The position numbers were made by a program, and so were the translations under genes. From an uncultured Desulfobacterales bacterium (GTDB lineage Bacteria; Desulfobacterota; Desulfobacteria; Desulfobacterales; JAFDCJ01), in NCBI GenBank assembly GCA_945787595.1, contig CALZJV010000088.1, forward strand, positions 1 to 27,585: a stretch of 27,585 nucleotides of DNA, given 5' to 3'. Below the pieces are notes generated by a model, which was not told the DNA's origin, searched no databases, and saw only the letters and a program-made list of their open reading frames with translations. Of the stretch, positions 14,401-22,600 are shown one piece after another. The first letter of the stretch is position 1; every line of letters begins with the position of its first letter.

Positions 14401-16188
14401 TTAAATTTTAGGCAATTCATCTATCATCTCTTCAATTTGCTCATCTTTGAAATGGGATAAAGACGCAGCTCCTGTGGGGCAGGCTACATTACAAACACCA
14501 CATCCCTTGCACAGGGCTTCTGTCACCACTGCCTGTCGGCGCCCCTTTGGTGTGTCTTTGACGCTGATGGCCTCAAAGCAACAGGCGTTTTCACATTCCC
14601 CGCAAGCGCGACAAAGACTTGCATCCACCCGATTGATCATCCCTTCGGCCACAATCTCCTTTTTGGACAGCACCATGACGGCCCGGGAGACCGCTCCGCG
14701 GGCCTGAGCTATACTTTCACTGGCAAATTTAGGACCCTGGACCAGCCCACAGAGGTAAACGGCCGGCGTGGCAGAATCAAGGGGTCTGAGTTTGGGGTGG
14801 GCTTCCATAAAAAAACCGTCTTCATCCAGGGCCAGGCGCATGACCTCGGCCAGCTGTTTGCTTTCCTCGCTGGGGCGGATGGCGGCACTCAAAATCAAGA
14901 GGTCTGCTTGCAGTTGAACCGGTGCCTGCAGCTGAGCATCAAAGACTGAAACGGCCAAGGTGTCGTCCTGGGCGACCACTTGCGGTTTGTCCTCCCTTTC
15001 AAAGCGATAAAAAGGCACGCCCTGCTGGCGAGCTTTCAAATAATAGGTTTCTTTCAGGCCGAACGTGCGAATGTCCCGATACAAAACCGCAATCTGAGCG
15101 TCAGGATTGATGTCGATTAATTTCAGACTATTTTTGACGGCCGCCGTACAACAAACCCGGCTGCAATAAAGATTTTCCGGTTCGCGGGAGCCCACGCATT
15201 GGATCATGACCACTCGCTTTATTTGCTTGACCTTGTCCGGCTCTGATACCAGCAGTGTTTCAAATTCCTTCTGGGTCATCACCGCGGGATGCCGGCCGTA
15301 AAGAAATTCTGTTGGTCGGTATTCCTCTCCCCCGGTAGCCACCACAATAACGCCGTGCACTATACTCCGGGATTTGCCCTTAACAGAAATGGTCGAACTA
15401 AAATTGCCGCAACTTCCGGTGATGGAAGTTACCTGGGCTTCTTTATAAACGGTGATCAAAGGCTGGTCTTCAACTTCTTGAATAAGCTTCTGAACATACC
15501 GGGCCGGATTGGCACCGTCTTCTGTATAATAGAGTTTGCGGGCATTGCCGCCTAACACGGCGCTCTGTTCTACCAGGGTGGCTTGAAATCCCTGTTCTGC
15601 GAAAGAAAGGGCCGCCGTGAGGCCGGCAAGACCACCTCCGATCACCAGTGCGCTTTGAACAACTTCATATGTAGTATCATAAAGCGGCTCCAGAAGACGA
15701 GCACGCGATACAGACATGCGCACCAGGCTTTTAGCCTTTTCCGTGGCCGCTTGCGGTTCATCCTGATGAACCCAAGCATCCTGTTCGCGAATGTTGGCCA
15801 GCTCAAAGAGATATGGGTTTAAACCTGCATCGCGCAAGGTAATGCGGAAAAGTGGTTCATGGGTTCGAGGCGTGCATGATGCCACCACCACCCTATTGAG
15901 GTTGTGCACACTAATTGCGTCCCTAATTTCCTGCAGCTGATCTGTGGAGCAGGCAAACATGCAATCGGTCGCATAGGACACATTGGGAAGTGTGCGCACA
16001 TAATCCGCAACCGCTTCAACGTCGACGGTCCCGGCGATATTTATCCCGCAATGGCAGATAAAAACGCCGATCCGGGGTTCTTCTTCGCCCACATCGCGTT
16101 CTTCAGGAATGGAGGGCGGACTCTGGGCAACACCGCAAACATAGACACCCAGCTGGGAAGTGGCTAAGAATATGAATGCCCAAGGCAA
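14401..16188 (-). CDS. hdrA: HdrA-like FAD/[4Fe-4S] electron-bifurcation subunit, 5' end lost at a breakpoint
   Basis: The open frame is 595 codons. From about residue 37 it is a complete classical HdrA module: RIGVFICHCGINIAG (cluster-binding N-domain), DCMFACSTDQ, VVVASCTPRTHEPLF, the FAD Rossmann ALVIGGGLAGLTAAL (about 180-195), CVGSREPENLYCSRVCC, then two C-terminal [4Fe-4S] motifs, CRACGECENACCFEA and CKGCGVCNVACP. HdrA carries FAD and splits electrons between HdrBC and a ferredoxin or MvhD side. Residues 9-30 (ATSQLGVYVCGVAQSP) match the end of the extra N-terminal module in double-length HdrA of sulfate reducers, so roughly half a protein has been lost. The TTG at 16188 lies inside foreign PfpI sequence. 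A GTG at 16092, just before EEEPRIGV, could be the working start. The homology itself stops near 16162. Confidence 0.8.
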   Translation of the reverse strand: MPWAFIFLATSQLGVYVCGVAQSPPSIPEERDVGEEEPRIGVFICHCGINIAGTVDVEAVADYVRTLPNVSYATDCMFACSTDQLQEIRDAISVHNLNRVVVASCTPRTHEPLFRITLRDAGLNPYLFELANIREQDAWVHQDEPQAATEKAKSLVRMSVSRARLLEPLYDTTYEVVQSALVIGGGLAGLTAALSFAEQGFQATLVEQSAVLGGNARKLYYTEDGANPARYVQKLIQEVEDQPLITVYKEAQVTSITGSCGNFSSTISVKGKSRSIVHGVIVVATGGEEYRPTEFLYGRHPAVMTQKEFETLLVSEPDKVKQIKRVVMIQCVGSREPENLYCSRVCCTAAVKNSLKLIDINPDAQIAVLYRDIRTFGLKETYYLKARQQGVPFYRFEREDKPQVVAQDDTLAVSVFDAQLQAPVQLQADLLILSAAIRPSEESKQLAEVMRLALDEDGFFMEAHPKLRPLDSATPAVYLCGLVQGPKFASESIAQARGAVSRAVMVLSKKEIVAEGMINRVDASLCRACGECENACCFEAISVKDTPKGRRQAVVTEALCKGCGVCNVACPTGAASLSHFKDEQIEEMIDELPKI

Positions 16189-16477
16189 AATCCTGGGTTT
16201 TATTTGTCATGCAGGATGGGTTGCAGCCAGCGCGGGCATTTGCGGAGGTAAACGCGTAACCGGCAGCAGCGGTATAAAGGATGATATGGAAAACGCGGGC
16301 GCCATCTGGGTCGACAAACCGGCCTTTCGAGAGGATAATCTCGTATGGGGACGCGTGGTGGCAGATATACCGGATTATTGTCGTGAACTGATAGAGGCGC
16401 TTTCTCAAAACCTTCAACTCAGAAATTCGCTCAAGGTAATGGAAAAACAGTCTATCACCATCGTTATTATTCTATAA
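16160..16477 (+). pseudogene. DJ-1/PfpI family protein, 3' part only
   Basis: From 16160 the plus strand reads NMNAQGKILGFICHAGWVAA, then GGKRVTGSSGIKDDMENAGA and IWVDKPAFREDN, ending PDYCRELIEAL. This is the second half of a PfpI/YhbO-type protein, including the nucleophile Cys of ICHAGW. Roughly the first 90 residues expected for the family are absent, and upstream sequence belongs to HdrA on the other strand. A GTG at 16160 is in frame but has no ribosome-binding site. I regard it as a truncated relic joined head-to-head to the truncated HdrA. Confidence 0.75.
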
Positions 16478-16552
16478 CCGGGAATTTAGACCTAAGATTG
16501 GGCTAAGTAACGGGTTGCTATTTTGAATACAACACAGGCAAAGGAGGCCGTC

Positions 16553-16787
16553 ATGCCGACACAGGAAGAACAGCAGGTTTTGCTTCTGTTGGCCAAGGAG
16601 TGGGCCCATAGCGGACCGCCGGGTATCATGGACATAAAGCGATGTTGTAGCAGCCTTGGATCAAGCCCCCAATGCGACCTTGCAAGCGCTAAAGACGCTG
16701 TATCAAAGCGGCTTGGTCGATATGAATTCCTTAAAAACCAGCGCCTTTCTCACCCCCGAGGGATATGAGGCCACAGACGCGAGGTGA
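16553..16787 (+). pseudogene. Small winged-helix-like protein gene with one-base frameshift
   Basis: AAGGAGG (16541-16547) and ATG 16553 start MPTQEEQQVLLLLAKEWA and HSGPPGIMDIK. Skipping one base (C 16640) continues as DVVAALDQAPNATLQALKTL, YQSGLVDMNSLKTSAFLTPE and GYEATDAR to TGA 16785-16787, 77 residues in all. LQALKTLYQSGLVD...FLTPEGYE looks like the recognition helix and wing of a small MarR/PadR-type helix-turn-helix. I do not recognise a named family. Without the skip the frame runs to 16768 with an unconvincing Ser/Arg-rich tail. The good ribosome-binding site says it was recently functional, or that the extra base is a sequencing error. Confidence 0.5.
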
Positions 16788-16843
16788 TTTTAAATTGAAT
16801 TTAGCCTTGGTACTCACTTTAAAATTCACCGGATCATATAAAA

Positions 16844-16886
16844 AGATGCAAAATTGCGATCATCAGGGGCAGAATCCTTTGGCAAA
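16844..16886. repeat. Diverged copy of tRNA-flank repeat
   Basis: AAGATGCAAAAT followed by CGATCATC and GGGGCAGAATCC aligns with 17102-17146, with a gap where the TTCGAA loop sits in the other copy. Orientation is direct, spacing about 258 bases. Confidence 0.45.
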
Positions 16887-16940
16887 CTAAGATAAATCCA
16901 TTTAAGCGGCTAAGAATAAATTTGAATACGCCCGAGGCAC

Positions 16941-16996
16941 CCAAGTCCCGCCTGAACCGCGGCGGGATTTCGCTGACGCTCAACCTGCCGACTTGG
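16941..16996. repeat. Nested palindrome
   Basis: Outer arms CCAAGTC (16941-16947) and GACTTGG (16990-16996) enclose an inner CCCGCC/GGCGGG hairpin (16947-16952 with 16961-16966). Confidence 0.4.
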
Positions 16997-17118
16997 TCTG
17001 AATCCCGCCGGAAGTAACAAAAAATGCAAGTAACGGTTTACACTCAGCCTTCACCTCCATCTGTTTTGGTACGCCCGTTCTGCTCCTTAATTCATTTGAT
17101 CAAGATGCAAAATCCCGA

Positions 17119-17165
17119 TTATCGAGGGCAGGATTCGAACCTGTGGCCTACGGAATCGAAGAGCA
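17119..17165 (-). other. tRNA 3'-half-like fragment
   Basis: On the minus strand ACAGG-TTCGAAT-CCTGC forms a T-arm (one mismatch), followed by CCTCGAT as a 3' acceptor strand. Upstream, GATTCCG could be an anticodon-stem 3' side. No matching ATCGAGG 5' acceptor or D-arm is present and there is no CCA, so it is at most a partial tRNA, of the kind left by integrases at tRNA 3' ends. Confidence 0.35.
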
Positions 17166-17263
17166 AGATTCTTAAAACTTAATAATATTGTGATTTCAAC
17201 CAGTTGATTCTATTCTACTTTTTCAGCTAACTTTTGGTTTCGTTTGGAAATATTTGACCTTGA

Positions 17264-17285
17264 TGGGCACAATTTGGGCACATTT
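17264..17285. repeat. 11-bp tandem pair, TGGGCAC-led
   Basis: TGGGCACAATT (17264-17274) is followed directly by TGGGCACATTT (17275-17285). Confidence 0.45.
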
Positions 17286-17788
17286 TTATTTCCTCCAGAT
17301 CCACTGCTTACTTTAAACAATTGATGACTCACGTGGTTGAAAATTCGGGAAAAGTGCAGATAAGCATTCAACATCCACAAATCGCCAATTGTTATATTGC
17401 TTCTGCCAATCTAAAATAATGTGGCGACACAGTAAGTATAGATTCGCCACCCCAATACATAATTTTAAGCTTACCCAAAAGTTGGATATTACGGCTATTT
17501 ATCCACAATCCCATGTGATTCTAAAGGATTATAGATTTTACTTACAAATATACAACGGACAAATCAAGAGAATGAGAAGCCTGTATCATTATGAAACCTG
17601 AAAATACCAGACATTTTGAAAAGTGGGGCCATATTGAGATTATCAGAACCTCAATTAAAGCTTCGATATGCTTTAAATTTAGCCACAAAGTTAACGGATT
17701 TCTGCCTTTTGATCACCTGCCACTGTCTGTAAGTTAAGGGGCTCGCTAATTTTTGTGATATTTGTTCTGTATCCAATCAGAAACTCTT

Positions 17789-17823
17789 CCTCAACCTGCA
17801 ACCCGTAACTCGTAACCCGAATC
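17789..17823. repeat. 7-bp tandem tract, 5 units (NNNNAAC)
   Basis: Units such as CCGTAAC and TCGTAAC start at 17789, 17796, 17803, 17810 and 17817. The tract touches the stop codon of the aminotransferase. An inverted, related tract (GGTTCAC-like) lies at 19240-19267 on the far side of that gene. Confidence 0.6.
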
Positions 17824-19147
17824 ATCCGGCTACTTCCTTCACCGACTCTTCGAATATGGACAGACAAGTATCGACCTCATTGGAGGTTACGTTCAGGGAG
17901 GGAGAAAACCGGATACTGTTTTCGCCACATGCCAACAGGAGCAATCCTTTTTCAAAGCTTTTCTTAATGATGCTCCCTTTCCAATCGGTGGCCGGCTTTT
18001 TGGTATGTCGGTCCTTCACCAGTTCAACGGCCACCATCAGCCCCTTGCCGCGTACATCGCCCATACATTCAAATGTCGCTTGCATCTTTCGCAGGCCCTT
18101 TTGTAGCCGTTCGCCCTGGTTGACGGCATTTTTCATCAAATTATTCTCGAGCAGTTCAATCGTCGCCATTGCCGCCCGGCACGAGAGCGGATTGCCGCCG
18201 AACGTGGATGCATGCGAGCCGGCCTCCCAATTCATGATTTTAGCAGAAGAGATGGTGGCACCCAGGGGTAATCCGGAGGCGATCCCTTTGGCCAGCGACA
18301 TAATATCCGCCGTAACCCCGAAGTGCTCCATCGCAAACATCTTTCCGGTGCGCCCCATGCCGGACTGGACTTCATCGGCAACATACAGAATGCCGTACTT
18401 TTTTGCTATCTTGTAGAGTTCCTTATGAAATCCCGGCGGCGGTACGATATAGCCGCCCTCCCCCTGAATGGGCTCTACAAATATCGCCGCCACTTCCTCG
18501 GCAGGCACTGTTGTTCGAAAAAGCGTATCCTCCACCCAGTCAACGCAATACAAACCACATTTAGGATACGTAAGATTATAGGCGCAGCGATAGCAGTACG
18601 CATAGGGAATATGGGTGATGCCCGGCACTAAGGGATTGTAATGTTTTTTCTGGATAGTTTTGCTGGCGGTCAATGATAACGCCCCCATGGTGCGCCCGTG
18701 AAAGGCGCCGAAAAACGCGATGTTTAGTTCGCGTTTGGTGTGCCAGCGTGCCAGCTTAAAGGCGGCTTCCACCGCCTCAGCACCGGAGTTGCCGAAATAT
18801 ACCCTTTTGGTGCCTCTTCCGGGAGCCAGGCCTGCCAGTTTTTCGGCCAAAACGATCTGGGGCGTATAATAAAAATCCGTGCCGGACATATGCAGCAACT
18901 GTTTGGCCTGCATTTGTATGGCCTTGACCACCTGGGGATGGCAGTGACCGGTTGCGTTTACGGCGATACCGGACGTAAAATCAAGAAAGATGTTACCGTC
19001 GACATCATGAACCCAGAGTCCTTTGGCTTTGTCGACAACGAGAGGATAAACTCGCGTGTAAGAAGGGGAGACAAAGGACTTGTCAAGCTTGATCAGTTTT
19101 GTTGCCTGTGGTCCGGGCAGCGTAGTTCGAATTTGCGGTAATTTCAT
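17822..19147 (-). CDS. Class III PLP aminotransferase (acetylornithine / 4-aminobutyrate type)
   Basis: The 441 residues form a complete fold-type I aminotransferase of the acetylornithine/GABA subgroup. Visible motifs are DGNIFLDFTSGIAVNATGH (substrate and cofactor entry), YFGNSGAEAVEAAFKLAR (phosphate-binding), FHGRTMGALSLT, EPIQGEGGY, the cofactor Asp in YVADEVQSGMGRTGKMFA, and K287 of SLAKGIASGLPLGA as the Schiff-base Lys. A CYRC...YPKCGLYC Cys-rich insert is present, as in many archaeal and deltaproteobacterial members. It transfers an omega-amino group to 2-oxoglutarate. Which donor (GABA, ornithine, lysine or another) cannot be told. AAAGGAA precedes the ATG at 19147. The neighbours offer no pathway clue; it is monocistronic, flanked on both sides by 7-bp tandem tracts. 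Confidence 0.85.
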   Translation of the reverse strand: MKLPQIRTTLPGPQATKLIKLDKSFVSPSYTRVYPLVVDKAKGLWVHDVDGNIFLDFTSGIAVNATGHCHPQVVKAIQMQAKQLLHMSGTDFYYTPQIVLAEKLAGLAPGRGTKRVYFGNSGAEAVEAAFKLARWHTKRELNIAFFGAFHGRTMGALSLTASKTIQKKHYNPLVPGITHIPYAYCYRCAYNLTYPKCGLYCVDWVEDTLFRTTVPAEEVAAIFVEPIQGEGGYIVPPPGFHKELYKIAKKYGILYVADEVQSGMGRTGKMFAMEHFGVTADIMSLAKGIASGLPLGATISSAKIMNWEAGSHASTFGGNPLSCRAAMATIELLENNLMKNAVNQGERLQKGLRKMQATFECMGDVRGKGLMVAVELVKDRHTKKPATDWKGSIIKKSFEKGLLLLACGENSIRFSPSLNVTSNEVDTCLSIFEESVKEVAG

Positions 19148-19239
19148 TGGGGTTCCTTTCTCAAATCAGACGTTGCATGGGTTCTATATTATCATCGGAT
19201 TTTAGATAGCGTTTAAAGTAATTATTTCCCAGTTTAAGG

Positions 19240-19267
19240 GGTTCACGGTTCAACGTTCCGGGTTGAA
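19240..19267. repeat. 7-bp tandem tract, 4 units (GGTTCAN)
   Basis: Units start at 19240, 19247, 19254 and 19261 (GGTTCAC, GGTTCAA, CGTTCCG and so on). It is inverted relative to both 17789-17823 and 19399-19419. Confidence 0.55.
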
Positions 19268-19398
19268 AAAAAACTGATGCAGCACGTATCAAGGGGATCG
19301 TGTCTGCATCTGGTTATAAACCCGCTTCACTCAATGGAGAATGACGGGTATGCCGGATTTTGATTAATGCTGTGAGCCGTATCCATCGGTTGTAACCT

Positions 19399-19419
19399 TT
19401 GAACCCAGAACCTGGAACC
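19399..19419. repeat. 7-bp tandem tract, 3 units (NNGAACC)
   Basis: TTGAACC, CAGAACC and TGGAACC start at 19399, 19406 and 19413. The reverse complement gives GGTTCNN units like those at 19240. Confidence 0.55.
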
Positions 19420-19598
19420 GCTCAGTTTAATGGTTTAGGTTCTTAATCCATTAGCGTATCTCCATTCTCATTGAACGTCAAGCATTGTAAAACTTATGTA
19501 AAAGCTTTGTAGGCCTGTTGACACCCAATAGCTTAACTTTATAGACTAGAAAGAAATGCCTAAATTGCCTAAAATTGAAAATGTCTAGCAGCATACCA

Positions 19599-19645
19599 CA
19601 ATTTTAGCTCATTTTAGTTCATTTCAAATTTTAGCTCATTTTCTA
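19599..19645. repeat. AT-rich ATTTTAGCTC decamer island
   Basis: ATTTTAGCTC starts at 19601, ATTTTAGTTC at 19611, then a 7-base ATTTCAA, then ATTTTAGCTC at 19628. It repeats in inverted orientation the pattern at 14210-14256, including the ACCACAATTTTAG edge. TGCCTAAA occurs twice just before it (19557-19575). Confidence 0.5.
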
Positions 19646-19691
19646 AATTAAAATTACAATCATATGAAGTAACCGATTGAGGAGTTACCCC

Positions 19692-22600
19692 ATGAAAAAG
19701 TTTAAAACCGCCTGCCTTATATTGTTACTGGCACTGGCCCCTGTCTCATTGTGGGCGCAACAGACAGATCATATTGGAATCCGCAAACAAGCACAAAAAG
19801 CCTATCAGGACGGCAACTGGAAAGAAGCCTATCAATTATATCGCAAAATATGCCTTGAGGTAACCAATGAATCAAAATTAGTCGGAAATGATCTACTTCA
19901 GGCATGGCAATGCCTGCGCAACTTGAACCGTCTGAGCGAATTAGACGGCTTCCGCGAAGATGTGATTGCAAAACACCGCGACAACTGGCGTTTGCTTCAA
20001 GCTGCGGCCAGAAGTTATCATCAAAACAATCACTGGGGTTATATGGTGGCCGGCGAATTTCAGCGTGGTACCCATCGCGGAGGCGGCAGATATGTGAATT
20101 CTATCCAGCGCGATCGCGTAAGGGCCATGCAGCTGATGAACCGCGCGCTGAATCTAACCATTAAGGAGCCGACAAAAAATGAAGTCGCAAACTTCTATCT
20201 CGAGTTTGCAGGTATTATTGGTCAACACAGCGGTTACAACCAGGAATGGCGACTTCAGTATTTAACTGATTTGACCAGCTTGCCCGATTATGAACCCGGC
20301 CACGGTTATGAGTATAGCCGCGTCCAAGGAGCGCCGGTGGACGCTGAAGGCCTTCCTGTCTTTCACAAGGTTCCTGAAAGTTTCGAATCGGCAATATCCG
20401 ACGGGCAACGCTGGCGCTGGCTGCTGGCTAAAGCTGCCGAGCTGAACCTCAACCTCGAATCCCGGGTGAAATATACCTTCGCATCTTTTCTTCACCGGCA
20501 GTTCGGGGTTCAAACCTTAAAATCTTATGGCCATTATTTCGCACCCCGTCTGTCGCAGAGCGATTCGGATTCAAAAAGCGAAGCTCCGAGTCCGTACGAG
20601 GTTCATACCTTAACCGATTCGGAAACCCTTGCCAAATTGGCAATCGGTGTCAAACGCTTCAATCTGCCTGAGGAATTCAACTATATCAAGCTGTTCAAGC
20701 AAATCCTTAAAAGCCCCAACAAAGGTTATGCGAATGATGCCGCCAGAGCATTGGCCCAAATCTATGAAAACCGCAGGTTATATATAAAGGCGGTGGACTA
20801 TTGGAAAATATATCAAACGTACAATAAATCCGAGGCCCAGCAACACATCGATCAAATCATCGAGAACTGGGGTGTTTTTGAACCGGTCGGCGTCCAACCC
20901 TCCGGACGTATACCAACCGTTGAATATCGCTTCCGCAACGGTGTGCTGCTAAATTTGAAAGCGTACCGCATCCGCATCAAGCTTCTTGTTGAGGATGTAA
21001 AGGCCTATATCCGATCCAATCCGTGGCGTTTGGACTGGCACCAGGTGAAAGTCAACGATATCGGCTGGCGGCTGGTGCATGAAAATCAAACCCGCTACGT
21101 CGGCAAAAAAACGGCGGACTGGGACCTGAAGCTCAACCCGGATAAAAGACACTGGGATCGGCGTGTGACCATCAAACTCCCAAAAGCCCTGACTCGGGCC
21201 GGTGCCTACCTGCTGGTGGCAGAGATGCAAAACGGCAATACCGCCCGTATTATAACTTGGGTGAGCGACACGACGATCATAAAAAAGCCCCTTAATAAAC
21301 AGGTGCTGTACTATGTTGCGGATGCGGTCAGCGGTAAACCGCTTGCCGGAGCCGCCATAGATTTTTTCGGATACCACGCCCAACAAATTAAAGGAAAAAA
21401 TCGTTATCGAATCCGCCATAAAGCTTTTTCGCGCCAAACAGACGAAGACGGCCAGGTCATCCTATTGCCGACGGAGATGCAAAACAATCTGAACTGGCTG
21501 GCGACCGTCAGCGCTGATGACCGCATGGCATTTTTGGGCTTTTCCAGTATCTGGTACCCAAACTATTACGATCGTGAATACAATCAGACCAAAACCCTTA
21601 TCATGACCGATCGGCCGGTATACCGGCCCAAACAGAGCGTCCGGTTTAAGCTCTGGGTGCGGCATGCCAAATACGACAAAGCGGACTCATCCAATTTTGC
21701 GGGTCAACACTTTGCGGTTAGGATTTATAATCCCAAAAACGAGCAGGTCTTTTCACAGAACATCCAGGCGGATGATTACGGCGGGCTGGAAGGTGAGTAC
21801 ATTATCCCAACGGATGCAGCGCTGGGTGTTTATCGGATCTCCCATGGGACTGGAATCGTCTATGGCGGCAATACCTTTCGGGTGGAAGAATATAAGAAGC
21901 CCGAATTTGAGGTAACGGTGGAAACACCAAAAGAAGCGGTGATGCTGGGTGAAAAAATTGGCGCAATTATCAGGGCCGGCTACTACTTCGGTTCGCCGGT
22001 TACCGAAGCTACCGTAAAATATAAGGTCTATCGAACCGAGCACGACAGCCGCTGGTATCCGGAATTCTACTGGGATTGGTTTTATGGTCCCGGCTACTGG
22101 TGGTACGGATATGATTATTCCTGGTATCCCGGCTGGGGCTTGTGGGGCTGTAAAAAACCAATCTGGAGCTGGTGGCAGCATTGGCCCCCGCAGCAACCGG
22201 AAGTCGTCGCCGACGGCGAAGTAAAGATTGCTGAAGACGGCACCGTCCGCATCGAGATTGATACCGAATTGACCAGACTGATCCATGGGGATACGGACCA
22301 TCGTTACACGATCAGCGCCGAAGTGCGTGATCAATCCCGGCGCACGATCGTCGGTCAAGGTGATGTGCTGGTAGCCCGCCGTCCCTTTAAGGTTTATGCC
22401 TGGACGGATCGCGGGCACTATCGCGTCGGCGACACTGTCCGGGCCGGTTTCAAGGCCCAGACCCTGACGGCCAAACCGGTTCGAGGAAAAGGGCTGCTGC
22501 GTTTGCATCGAATTACCTACCGGGATAATGCGCCCCAAGAGACCGAGGTGAACCGCTGGGAATTAGATCCGGATGCCGAGGGCCGGGCCGACATTCAGAT

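Larger units (their letters stand above)
16788..17821. other. Gene-free kilobase with possible integration-site remnants
   Basis: I find no supported gene here. The stretch holds nested palindromes at 16941-16996, two diverged copies of an AAGATGCAAAAT-led repeat (16844 and 17102), a tRNA 3'-half-like fragment on the minus strand, a TGGGCAC tandem pair at 17264-17285, then AT-rich sequence. The 70-codon open frame at 17389-17601 has no ribosome-binding site and no recognisable motif. Confidence 0.5.
19148..19691. other. Spacer with repeat tracts, divergent promoter region
   Basis: This gap separates the divergent aminotransferase and macroglobulin genes, so both promoters should lie here. 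I see no confident -35/-10 pair. It holds two inverted 7-bp tracts (19240-19267 and 19399-19419) and an AT-rich decamer island (19555-19650), but no gene. Confidence 0.5.

Noticed and set aside
17119..17165. Complete tRNA gene
   Set aside because: Only a T-arm and 3' acceptor-like strand can be drawn; no D-arm or 5' acceptor, no CCA.
17389..17601. 70-codon open frame in the gene-free kilobase
   Set aside because: No ribosome-binding site and no motif; AT-rich sequence gives such frames by chance.
21753..22538. 261-codon minus-strand open frame
   Set aside because: Antisense to the macroglobulin coding sequence, with no independent motif.
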